From Methylococcaceae bacterium (GTDB lineage Bacteria > Pseudomonadota > Gammaproteobacteria > Methylococcales > Methylococcaceae), in the NCBI GenBank assembly GCA_012026715.1, contig VEPB01000395.1, forward strand, positions 1 to 5,398: a stretch of DNA of 5,398 nt, in the 5' to 3' direction. The position numbers were made by a program, and so were the translations under genes. Below, one piece after another: positions 1 to 5,155 of the stretch; within the stretch, counting starts at the first letter, position 1; each line of letters begins with the position of its first letter. The notes beneath the pieces were generated by a model that had not been told where the DNA came from, ran no database searches, and saw only the letters and a program-made list of their open reading frames with translations.

Positions 1-56
1 ACGCTGAGGACGCCGCCCAGCAGCGTGAACACGATGATCCAGTTGATTAAAGCCAT
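1..56 (-). CDS. N-terminus of a probable ZIP-family metal transporter (partial)
   Basis: Only the first 18 codons lie inside the window; the gene runs off the left edge. The visible peptide starts MALINWIIVFTLLGGVLS and is hydrophobic after the first residues, so it looks like a first transmembrane helix in the inner membrane. From memory, the WII.FTLLGGVLSV pattern resembles the start of bacterial ZIP-family (zinc/iron permease) transporters, which move divalent metals into the cytoplasm. The ATG is 13 nt downstream of the pgeF stop, so it is probably the third gene of the rluD-pgeF operon. No clear Shine-Dalgarno sequence is seen in that gap, so translation may depend on coupling to pgeF. 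The family call rests on 18 residues and could be wrong; that it is a membrane protein gene is more secure. Confidence 0.55.
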   Translation of the reverse strand, partial: MALINWIIVFTLLGGVLS

Positions 57-69
57 GCAGGGATGGGAG

Positions 70-795
70 CTAGGTTCGCCAGATCAAGGTGGCCATCCGT
101 CCGGTGCGGCCGTCTCGGCGATGGGAGTAGAAGTGCTGAGGGTCGCTGGCGGTGCAAAGGCCACCACCGTAAATCCGACCGATGCCGCGGCCTTCCAGGA
201 TGAGGCGGGCCAGCTGGTAGAGGTCGGCCAGCCAGCGGTCGCCGTTGCCGGGGCGGAAGGCTTCGCCATAGGAACGGTGGCGCTGCATAAAGATATCACG
301 GACATCTGGCCCCACCTCGAACGCGTGCGGGCCGATGGCCGGACCCAGCCAGGCCATCAGCTCCGCCGGTTGCAGCGCCGCCACCGCCGCCTCGATCACT
401 CCCGACGCCAGTCCGCGCCAGCCCGCGTGGACTGCGGCGATCTTGCGTCCGGCGAGGTCGCAAAGCAGGATCGGCAGGCAGTCGGCGGTCATCACCGCAC
501 ACACGATACCGGGTTGGCCGGTCCAGGAGCCGTCGGCCTCCAGGGTGTCTGGGGTTGCGGCATCGACGATGTGGCAGCCATGCAGCTGAGTCAGCCAGAC
601 CGGTTCGGCCGGAAGCTGCAGGGCTTGCGCCAACCGCCGGCGATTCTCCTCCACATGTTCGGCTTGGTCGCCCACGTGGTTGCCGAGGTTCAGGCTGGCG
701 AACTCGCCCAGGCTCGCCCCGCCACTGCGGAAACTGGTGAAGGCCCGGACCCGCTCCGGCGCGGGCCACTGCGGCCTCAATCCTGACAAGCTCAT
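70..795 (-). CDS. pgeF: Peptidoglycan editing factor / laccase-domain protein PgeF (YfiH family)
   Basis: The 241-residue product matches the laccase-domain (YfiH/YlmD, DUF152) family in length and motifs. E. coli PgeF prevents wrongly built muropeptides with L-Ser at position 2 from entering peptidoglycan; family members have also been reported with polyphenol oxidase or purine nucleoside activity. The expected metal/active-site residues are visible: His72 in QLHGCHIVDA, Cys106 in MTADCLPILLCD and His123 in AAVHAGWRGLASG. The GPAIGPHAFEVGPDV segment (151-165) and the C-terminal SDPQHFYSHRRDG segment (217-229) are also typical. The frame is open further upstream to an ATG at 864, but that would overlap rluD by 73 nt and add an arginine/alanine-rich tail foreign to the family. 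The ATG at 795 instead forms an ATGA overlap with the rluD stop and has a GAGG 8 nt upstream, so translational coupling to rluD is likely. No signal peptide is seen, so it should be cytoplasmic. Confidence 0.93.
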   Translation of the reverse strand: MSLSGLRPQWPAPERVRAFTSFRSGGASLGEFASLNLGNHVGDQAEHVEENRRRLAQALQLPAEPVWLTQLHGCHIVDAATPDTLEADGSWTGQPGIVCAVMTADCLPILLCDLAGRKIAAVHAGWRGLASGVIEAAVAALQPAELMAWLGPAIGPHAFEVGPDVRDIFMQRHRSYGEAFRPGNGDRWLADLYQLARLILEGRGIGRIYGGGLCTASDPQHFYSHRRDGRTGRMATLIWRT

Positions 796-1739
796 GAGGC
801 TCGCCTCAGGACGTCCAGCAGATCGAGCAGATCTCGCGGCATCTCCACTTGCCACTCCAGCCATTCGCCGCTGCGCGGATGCTCCAGCCCCAACCGTTCG
901 GCATGCAGGGCCTGGCGGCGGAACCGGCGCAGCGCCTCGGCCAGTTCCGGGTTGCCACCGGCCGGCAGTTTCAGCCGCCCGCCGTAGACGGGGTCGCCCG
1001 CCAAAGGATGGTGGATGTGGGCCATGTGCACCCGAATCTGATGGGTGCGGCCGGTTTCCAGCTTGACCCGCAGCAGGGTGTGGCCCGCGAGCCGTTCGGC
1101 GATGCGGTAATGGGTGACGGACGGCTTGCCGACGTCGCGCACCGCGAACCGCTTGCGGTCGGCGGGGTGACGGCCGATGGGCAGGTCCAGAGTTGCGCCG
1201 GCGGTGACATAGCCCTGCACCAGGGCCAGATATTCGCGGTGGATGCTGCGCGCCTGCAGCTGATCGACCAGGGACTTGTGAGCCTGCAGGGTCTTGGCCA
1301 CCATCAGCAGTCCGCTGGTGTCCTTGTCGATGCGATGAACGAGCCCGGCCCGCGGCAGGCCGGCCAGCTCCGGCGCGTGATGCAGCAGCGCGTTCTGCAG
1401 GGTGCCGTCACGGTGGCCGGCGGCCGGATGCACCACCAGGCCGGCGGGCTTGTTCACCACCAGCAGGTCGTCATCCTCGTGCAGCACTTCCAGGGGGATG
1501 TCCTGGCCTTCGCAGCCGTGGTCAGGTTCGATTTCAGTGCGCAGTTCCACCTGCTCGCCGCCGAACACCTTGTGCTTGGGCGGCACCACGCCGCCGTCGA
1601 TGCGGGCGTGGCCGTCCTTGATCCAGCTTTGCAGCTTGCTGCGGGAGAACTCCGGGAACAGTTCGGCCAGTGCCTGATCGAGCCGCATGCCGGCGGCGGC
1701 GGCGGGAATTTCGGCGGTGAGGGTTTGAATCGAGGTCAC
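792..1739 (-). CDS. rluD: 23S rRNA pseudouridine(1911/1915/1917) synthase RluD
   Basis: This 315-residue protein belongs to the RluA/RluD pseudouridine synthases. RluD isomerises three uridines in helix 69 of 23S rRNA, at the subunit interface, and supports late 50S assembly. Residues 17-65 form an S4 RNA-binding domain (MRLDQALAELFPEFSRSKLQ). The catalytic domain follows, with VVNKPAGLVVHP (94-105), the signature HRIDKDTSGLL with catalytic Asp138, and LETGRTHQIRVHMA (227-240) with LAGDPVYGG (246-254). The length is close to the 326 residues of E. coli RluD, and the S4 domain argues for RluD over RluA. The start is GTG; an in-frame stop lies shortly upstream, so no earlier usual start exists. 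No clear Shine-Dalgarno sequence precedes it. Its neighbours support the call: divergent bamD and overlapping downstream pgeF as in E. coli. Confidence 0.95.
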   Translation of the reverse strand: MTSIQTLTAEIPAAAAGMRLDQALAELFPEFSRSKLQSWIKDGHARIDGGVVPPKHKVFGGEQVELRTEIEPDHGCEGQDIPLEVLHEDDDLLVVNKPAGLVVHPAAGHRDGTLQNALLHHAPELAGLPRAGLVHRIDKDTSGLLMVAKTLQAHKSLVDQLQARSIHREYLALVQGYVTAGATLDLPIGRHPADRKRFAVRDVGKPSVTHYRIAERLAGHTLLRVKLETGRTHQIRVHMAHIHHPLAGDPVYGGRLKLPAGGNPELAEALRRFRRQALHAERLGLEHPRSGEWLEWQVEMPRDLLDLLDVLRRAS

Positions 1740-1774
1740 GGAGTGTCTGAACAGAGTTGGTTCCGGGGGTCAGT

Positions 1775-1790
1775 GGATGCTACGGCATCC
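1775..1790. repeat. Short inverted repeat GGATGC-TACG-GCATCC
   Basis: Six perfectly complementary bases flank a 4-nt centre. It lies about 50 nt upstream of the rluD start on the minus strand, so it would be in the rluD leader RNA if transcription starts farther upstream. Read on the plus strand, the centre and closing pair are C(UACG)G, a UNCG-type tetraloop known to be very stable in RNA, but the bamD promoter lies downstream of it. It could equally be a protein-binding palindrome or chance. Confidence 0.4.
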
Positions 1791-1792
1791 TA

Positions 1793-1820
1793 TGGGCAGA
1801 AAGGCTTTCTGGGGTATACT
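1793..1820 (+). promoter_or_regulatory. Probable sigma-70 promoter of bamD
   Basis: TATACT at 1815-1820 matches the -10 consensus at 5 of 6 bases. TGGGCA at 1793-1798 matches the -35 consensus at 4 of 6, with a 16-nt spacer. Transcription would start near 1827, leaving a leader of roughly 27 nt before the bamD ATG. A 15-bp palindrome occupies most of the spacer. The -10 is convincing by eye; the -35 is weak. Confidence 0.45.
1797..1811. repeat. 15-bp palindrome in the bamD promoter spacer
   Basis: The sequence CAGAAAG-G-CTTTCTG has 7-bp perfect arms around a single central base. It sits between the proposed -35 and -10 of bamD, where a bound repressor would block RNA polymerase, and about 60 nt upstream of rluD. 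An operator role is inference; no known regulator motif was recognised. Confidence 0.4.
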
Positions 1821-1853
1821 CGGCCATCGTGGCGCGATAACCCTTGAACTTTT

Positions 1854-2717
1854 ATGCATTCTTCGCTTCCCCCGCGCACTGGCCGCCCGATTCGGACCGG
1901 TTCAATCGCCGTGCTGGTCCTGATCTTGGCGTTGGCGTCGGGCTGCTCGCTGTTTGGCAGCAAGGAGTCTGACAAGGACGAGTACGCCAATTGGAGTGCC
2001 GGGCAGTTGATGGATGAGGCCAAAAGCGCCCTGACCGCGAAGAATTACGACAAGGCCATCAAATTATACGAGAAACTGGAGGCCCGCTACCCGTTCGGTC
2101 CGCAGGCGACTCAGGCCCAGGTCGACATCGCCTTTGCCTACTACAAGAACGGCGAGCCGGATTCCGCCATCGCGGCGGCCGACCGCTTCATCAAGGTGAA
2201 CCCCAGCCATCCCAATGTCGATTACGCCCACTATCTGCGCGGGCTGGTGAATTATAACCGGGGCATCAGCTTTCTCGACCGATTCCTTCCCACCGATTCC
2301 TCCCAACGCGATCCCGGCGCGGCCCGCGACGCCTTGCGGGACTTCAACGAACTGATCAGCAAGTTTCCCCACAGCAAGTATGTGGATGACAGCCGTCAGC
2401 GGATTGGGGCGCTCCGCAACAACCTCGCCATGTACGAGGTGCATGTGGCCGATTTTTACATGCGCCGGGGCGGCTATCTGGCGGCCGCGCGGCGTTGCTC
2501 CGAAGTGCTGGAAAAATACCAGCGGACCCAGGCAGTGCCCAAGGCGCTGGAGATCATGCAGGAGGCATACCGCAAGCTGGGCATGAACGAACTGGCCGAT
2601 GATGCCGCCCGGGTTTACGCCGTCAACTACGGCGAAGGGCGCAATCAGGCGGTCAGTCAGATCCACGATTTGTCCCCGGCCGAGAAGGTCTGGGACTTTC
2701 TCGGGTTCGACCGCTGA
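1854..2717 (+). CDS. bamD: Outer membrane protein assembly factor BamD (lipoprotein)
   Basis: BamD is the essential lipoprotein of the BAM complex, which folds beta-barrel proteins into the outer membrane; it contacts BamA and substrate proteins in the periplasm. The 287-residue precursor has an Arg-containing n-region (1-16), a hydrophobic core (17-27) and the lipobox LASGC with the lipidated Cys31. Ser at the next position fits outer-membrane sorting. The rest is a chain of TPR-like helical pairs: YDKAIKLYEKLEARYPFG (65-82), AFAYYKNGEPDSAIAAADRF (93-112), the family-typical FLDRFLPTDSSQRDPGAARD (140-159), then ISKFPHSKY (168-176) and YEVHVADFYMRRGGYLAA (194-211). It is slightly longer than E. 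coli BamD (245 residues), mainly at the two ends. The ATG is the only start that keeps a complete signal peptide, although no good Shine-Dalgarno sequence precedes it. It is divergent from rluD, as in E. coli. Confidence 0.95.
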   Translation: MHSSLPPRTGRPIRTGSIAVLVLILALASGCSLFGSKESDKDEYANWSAGQLMDEAKSALTAKNYDKAIKLYEKLEARYPFGPQATQAQVDIAFAYYKNGEPDSAIAAADRFIKVNPSHPNVDYAHYLRGLVNYNRGISFLDRFLPTDSSQRDPGAARDALRDFNELISKFPHSKYVDDSRQRIGALRNNLAMYEVHVADFYMRRGGYLAAARRCSEVLEKYQRTQAVPKALEIMQEAYRKLGMNELADDAARVYAVNYGEGRNQAVSQIHDLSPAEKVWDFLGFDR

Positions 2718-2736
2718 CGCGGCCGCCCAGGACGCC

Positions 2737-3675
2737 ATGCCGCCCGTACACGCTCTAGCTGGTGGTCCTGCAGTGGCCGGTTCGATCGACGTGCTGTGTG
2801 TTGGCCATGCCTCCTACGACCTGGTTTTCGCCATTCCCCATCACCCGACGGCCGACGAGAAGATCTTCGCCGACCAATTGGTTGCCTGCGGCGGCGGGCC
2901 TGCGGCCAATGCGGCGGTGACCGTGGCGCGGCTCGGAGGCCGCGCCGCGTTTGCCGGTTTTCTCGGTTCCGATCTGTACGGAGATGCGCATTTCAGGGAG
3001 CTGGTCGAGGCCGGGGTGGAAACCCGCTACGTCGCGCGTGGTCCCTTCCCGACCCCGCTTTCCGCGGTTCTGGTGAAGCCTGACGGCAGCCGTTCCCTGG
3101 TCAACCACAAGGGCGCGACGCCGCCCCTGACGGCCGGGCAGCTGACGATTTCCCCCGATACCGCCAAAGTGCTGTTGCTGGATGGTCACGAGCCACTAGT
3201 CTCGGTGCCGTTGGCGGAATCCGCCCGCCGGCTTGGCGTGCCGGTGGTGCTGGACGCAGGTTCGGTCCATCCCGGCACCAGCGTCTTGCACGACCAGGTG
3301 GACTGTCTGGCGTGTTCGGAAAAATTCGCCCGGCAGTACCTGGGCGGCAAGGATGAACAACGAGCGCTTCAGGTGCTCGGCGAGAAGGTGCCGGCGGTGG
3401 TCATCACCCTCGGCGAGCATGGCCTGGTGTGGCGACGCGGCGCGGAATCCGGCAAGTTGCCGGCGTTCGAGATCACGGCGGTCGACAGCACCGGTGCCGG
3501 TGACGCGTTTCACGGTGCCCTGGCTTTGGCGCTGGCGCGGGAACTCCCCTGGGAGCAATGCCTGCGGTTCGCCAGTGCCGCCGGCGCCCTGTGCTGTACC
3601 CGCCTGGGGGCCCGCAGCGGCATACCCCGGGCGGTGGATGTCGAGTGTCTACTGCAGTTGGGTGAGGCAGCATGA
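2737..3675 (+). CDS. PfkB-family carbohydrate kinase, substrate unknown
   Basis: This 312-residue cytoplasmic protein is a ribokinase/PfkB-family kinase, expected to move phosphate from ATP to a sugar or nucleoside hydroxyl. The N-terminal motif is CGGGPAANAAVTVARLGG (51-68), followed by GFLGSDLYGDAHFRELVEAGV (74-94). The C-terminal signature is DSTGAGDAFHGALALALA (250-267), with Asp256 as the probable catalytic base. The ending RFASAAGALCCTRLGARSGIP (277-297) resembles, from memory, the YihV (sulfofructose kinase) and ketohexokinase-like branch, but this does not fix the substrate. The frame is open back to 2599 inside bamD; the ATG at 2737 was chosen because AGGA lies 4 nt upstream and the family fold (SIDVLCVGHASYDLV) begins shortly after. 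The gap to bamD is 19 nt, so co-transcription is likely. No sugar-pathway gene is nearby to suggest a role. Confidence 0.88.
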   Translation: MPPVHALAGGPAVAGSIDVLCVGHASYDLVFAIPHHPTADEKIFADQLVACGGGPAANAAVTVARLGGRAAFAGFLGSDLYGDAHFRELVEAGVETRYVARGPFPTPLSAVLVKPDGSRSLVNHKGATPPLTAGQLTISPDTAKVLLLDGHEPLVSVPLAESARRLGVPVVLDAGSVHPGTSVLHDQVDCLACSEKFARQYLGGKDEQRALQVLGEKVPAVVITLGEHGLVWRRGAESGKLPAFEITAVDSTGAGDAFHGALALALARELPWEQCLRFASAAGALCCTRLGARSGIPRAVDVECLLQLGEAA

Positions 3676-3747
3676 AGCGCGGTTCCATCCCCAACTCTCC
3701 GTTGTCGTTCGTGCTGCCTTTCCGCCGTTGGAGAGGAACTCCCATCG

Positions 3748-3765
3748 CGTCCGGTCGGCCGGACG
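3748..3765 (+). repeat. GC-rich 7-bp hairpin CGTCCGG-TCGG-CCGGACG
   Basis: Seven perfect pairs enclose a TCGG loop. It is 72 nt downstream of the kinase stop. It is not followed by a T run, so it is not a standard intrinsic terminator; it could slow polymerase, protect a 3' end or be incidental in GC-rich DNA. Confidence 0.35.
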
Positions 3766-3785
3766 GATCGTCTACCCTCGATTGC

Positions 3786-3828
3786 CGTGCCATTGATCGA
3801 GCGATTGATGTGAACCTGCAATGGCACG
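3786..3828 (+). repeat. Perfect 10-bp inverted repeat upstream of the RRM gene
   Basis: CGTGCCATTG at 3786-3795 is the exact reverse complement of CAATGGCACG at 3819-3828, with 23 nt between. The right arm ends 19 nt before the RRM start codon. As RNA this gives a stem-loop beside the ribosome-binding region; as DNA it could be a two-half-site operator. The loop contains a second ATTGAT copy (3792-3797 and 3804-3809). An alternative in-frame ATG at 3821 lies inside the right arm. Confidence 0.6.
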
Positions 3829-3847
3829 CTGTCGAGTGGGTCGTGAG

Positions 3848-4141
3848 ATGAATATCTATGTGGGGAACTTAGCTTATCAGGTCACCAGTGAGGAGCTGCG
3901 CAAAGCCTTCGAGCAATTCGGCGAGGTCAGCTCAGCCAGTGTGGTGACCGATAAATTCACCGGTCAGTCCAAGGGATTCGGTTTCGTCGAGATGCCGGAC
4001 AAAGCCAAGGGCGAAGAGGCCATCAAGCAATTGGATGGTAGTGCCCTGAAAGGCCGTAACATTCGGGTCAACGAGGCGCGGCCCCGGCAGGAGGGCGGTG
4101 GTGGTGGCGCCCGCCGCAGTGGAGGTCCCCGCCGTTTCTGA
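3848..4141 (+). CDS. Small RRM-domain RNA-binding protein with Gly/Arg-rich tail
   Basis: The 97-residue protein is a single RNA recognition motif followed by a short basic tail. RNP2 is IYVGNL (3-8) and RNP1 is KGFGFVEM (42-49), with the aromatic residues Tyr4, Phe44 and Phe46 that stack on RNA bases. The remaining RRM elements, EELRKAFEQFGEV (15-27) and EEAIKQLDGSALKGRNIRVNEA (56-77), are intact. The tail (79-97) is rich in Gly and Arg, as in cyanobacterial Rbp proteins and related proteobacterial proteins; several of those are cold-induced and bind RNA without strong sequence specificity. The ATG at 3848 was chosen because the family usually begins M.IYVGNL. An in-frame ATG at 3821 would add nine basic residues and lies in an inverted-repeat arm. 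A purine-rich GAGTGGG 7 nt upstream may serve as the ribosome site. A strong stem follows the stop. Confidence 0.92.
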   Translation: MNIYVGNLAYQVTSEELRKAFEQFGEVSSASVVTDKFTGQSKGFGFVEMPDKAKGEEAIKQLDGSALKGRNIRVNEARPRQEGGGGGARRSGGPRRF

Positions 4142-4146
4142 CAATG

Positions 4147-4179
4147 GCCGAAGACTCGGCCTGCGGCCGGGTCTTCGGC
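4147..4179. terminator. Strong stem-loop in the convergent gap, probably a two-way terminator
   Basis: GCCGAAGAC (4147-4155) pairs exactly with GTCTTCGGC (4171-4179). Pairing continues inward through one T-G wobble and five more Watson-Crick pairs to a TGC loop, giving a 15-bp stem. It starts 5 nt after the RRM stop and lies 33 nt beyond the end of atpE on the other strand, so it can serve both. Neither side carries a proper T run (AACCCTTTGCT on the plus side), so it may block polymerase poorly by itself and act mainly in 3'-end protection or together with Rho. Confidence 0.65.
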
Positions 4180-4180
4180 A

Positions 4181-4200
4181 ACCCTTTGCTCGCCAAGGGT
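4181..4200. repeat. Second small inverted repeat ACCCTT ... AAGGGT
   Basis: Six-base perfect arms (4181-4186 and 4195-4200) enclose an 8-nt loop, next to the larger terminator stem and 12 nt from the atpE stop. It is the first stem met by transcripts leaving atpE. It may add to termination on the minus strand; its small size makes chance possible. Confidence 0.3.
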
Positions 4201-4212
4201 GGCAACCGCCGC

Positions 4213-4494
4213 CTAGCCGGGGGACGTCGCCTTGAGCAGATAGGCCAGCAGGGGGTTGCGGAACAGGATGATCAGCACCACCACCAGGACGTAGATTGCC
4301 AGCGACTCGATCATGGCGAGCCCGATGAATAGGGTGCGCACGATGGTTTTTTCGGCCTCCGGCTGTCGCGCCAGGGCGTCGAGGGCGGCGACGATGGCCT
4401 TGCCCATGGCGAAGGCCGGCAGAGATACGCCGATGGCGATGGCCAGTGCCGCCACTGTCGTCGATCCCAGGGTAAACCAGCCCATCTCATTCAT
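4213..4494 (-). CDS. atpE: ATP synthase Fo subunit c, N-ATPase-like
   Basis: The 93-residue protein is a two-helix hairpin; many copies form the rotating c-ring in the membrane. Helix 1 spans about residues 9-40, the polar loop is ARQPEA (42-47) and helix 2 spans about 52-88. The ion-carrying carboxylate is Glu63 in AMIESLAIY, with Ser64 and Tyr68 kept as in Na+-type c subunits. LDALARQPEA and TLFIGLAMIES resemble N-ATPase c subunits as I remember them. Two changes stand out: Met30 where Na+-type rings have Gln or Glu, and Leu65 where Thr is usual. The frame is open upstream to 4599 inside atpB; ATG 4494 was chosen because MNEMGW fits the family and it overlaps the atpB end by 8 nt. A second ATG at 4485 is possible. 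No other atp gene follows; the next gene is convergent. Confidence 0.93.
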   Translation of the reverse strand: MNEMGWFTLGSTTVAALAIAIGVSLPAFAMGKAIVAALDALARQPEAEKTIVRTLFIGLAMIESLAIYVLVVVLIILFRNPLLAYLLKATSPG

Positions 4495-5152
4495 CGCGTT
4501 TGCGCCGCTCCTGTTGGATTTGCTGCTGTTGCAGTCCGCCGGCGACGAAAATGAGCGCCAGCATGCCGAATATATAGGCCTGAACCAGCGCCTCCACAAT
4601 ATGCAGTAGCAGGATCGGCACCGGCGCCAGGAATCCCGCCACCAGCAGAACCATCAACGCCGCCATTTCCAGGCTCATGATATTGCCGAACAGCCTCAGC
4701 GCCAGCGCAATGGTACGCGAGATCTCGCTCATCAGGTGGAACGGCACCAGGATCGGGCTGGGGCTCAGATAGTGGCGCAGGTAGGCGCGCAGGCCCTGGT
4801 CGCGAATGCCGAACCAGTGGGTCGACAGGAATACTACGATGGCCAGGGCCGAGGTTGCCGACAGGTCCCCGCTGGGGGAGTGCAGCCCTGGAATCAGCCC
4901 CAACAGGTTGGCTACCACCAGGTAGATCCATAGGGTACCCACGAAGGGCAGGAGACGCCCTGCGTGAGCGGGCGCCACCGCGGCGATGGCTTCTTCCATG
5001 GCCGCGACGATGCCTTCGGCCACCGTCTGCAGTGGTCCGGGCCGTTCCACCTGCGGATCGCGGGTCGCCAGCCAGGCAGCCAGCCCCAAAGCGGCGGTGA
5101 CCCCCCAAGTGGTCAATACGGTGGTGCCGATGGCTGCCGAGATGTTCTCCAT
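4487..5152 (-). CDS. atpB: ATP synthase Fo subunit a, N-ATPase-like
   Basis: Subunit a is the fixed membrane part of Fo that holds the two ion half-channels beside the c-ring. The 221-residue protein has several hydrophobic segments, at about 10-30, 68-90, 99-112, 146-182 and 184-207. The essential arginine is Arg153 in ALRLFGNIMSLE (151-162), with Asn157 of the same motif. The last helix carries IVEALVQAYIFGMLALIFV (185-203), with Gln191 at the place of the conserved Gln of E. coli subunit a. The protein is shorter than E. coli subunit a (271 residues), as N-ATPase and alphaproteobacterial types tend to be. The ATG lies 3 nt after the atpQ-like stop, and the end overlaps atpE by 8 nt, so tight translational coupling is likely. 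The C-terminal tail (207-221) is Gln- and Arg-rich. Confidence 0.93.
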   Translation of the reverse strand: MENISAAIGTTVLTTWGVTAALGLAAWLATRDPQVERPGPLQTVAEGIVAAMEEAIAAVAPAHAGRLLPFVGTLWIYLVVANLLGLIPGLHSPSGDLSATSALAIVVFLSTHWFGIRDQGLRAYLRHYLSPSPILVPFHLMSEISRTIALALRLFGNIMSLEMAALMVLLVAGFLAPVPILLLHIVEALVQAYIFGMLALIFVAGGLQQQQIQQERRKRDE

Positions 5153-5155
5153 CCC

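Larger units (their letters stand above)
1740..1853. promoter_or_regulatory. Divergent rluD / bamD intergenic control region
   Basis: This 114-nt gap separates two genes read away from each other, so it must hold promoters for both unless they are driven from elsewhere. For bamD there is a clear -10 candidate (entry at 1793-1820). For rluD no convincing pair was found on the minus strand; TAGGAT (complement of 1787-1792) could be a -10 but lacks a good -35. Two palindromes, 1775-1790 and 1797-1811, lie within it. Neither flanking gene has an obvious Shine-Dalgarno sequence. Confidence 0.6.
3676..3847 (+). promoter_or_regulatory. Structured leader region between the kinase and the RRM gene
   Basis: This 172-nt stretch holds no recognisable protein family. 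It contains a 7-bp GC-rich hairpin (3748-3765), a perfect 10-bp inverted repeat (3786-3828) and a possible weak promoter: TTGATC at 3793-3798 and TGCAAT at 3817-3822 with an 18-nt spacer, 4 of 6 matches each. A 59-codon frame (3672-3851) spans it and overlaps both neighbours by ATGA, but its codon third positions are only about 66% GC and it contains AGA, GGA and CGA codons, so it looks non-coding. Small RRM genes in other bacteria are often cold-induced, so a regulatory leader is plausible. Confidence 0.4.

Noticed and set aside
25..786. 253-codon open frame on the plus strand
   Set aside because: It mirrors pgeF, whose His/Cys site and overlap with rluD are clear. The antisense product has low-complexity Gly/Ala/Arg content and no family resemblance.
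793..864. Upstream ATG at 864 as the pgeF start
   Set aside because: It would overlap rluD by 73 nt and add 23 residues not seen in the family; the ATG at 795 with the ATGA overlap and GAGG site is better.
849..1847. 332-codon open frame on the plus strand
   Set aside because: It is antisense to rluD, which has a complete S4 domain and catalytic motif. Its translation shows no recognisable domain; long antisense frames are common in GC-rich DNA.
2064..2738. 224-codon open frame on the minus strand
   Set aside because: It is antisense to bamD, which has a lipobox and TPR-like repeats over its full length.
3748..3765. Intrinsic terminator for the kinase gene
   Set aside because: The hairpin is GC-rich, but no T run follows it and it is 72 nt past the stop codon.
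3821..3847. Upstream ATG at 3821 as the RRM protein start
   Set aside because: It adds nine basic residues before the conserved MNIYVGNL start and lies within the right arm of an inverted repeat.
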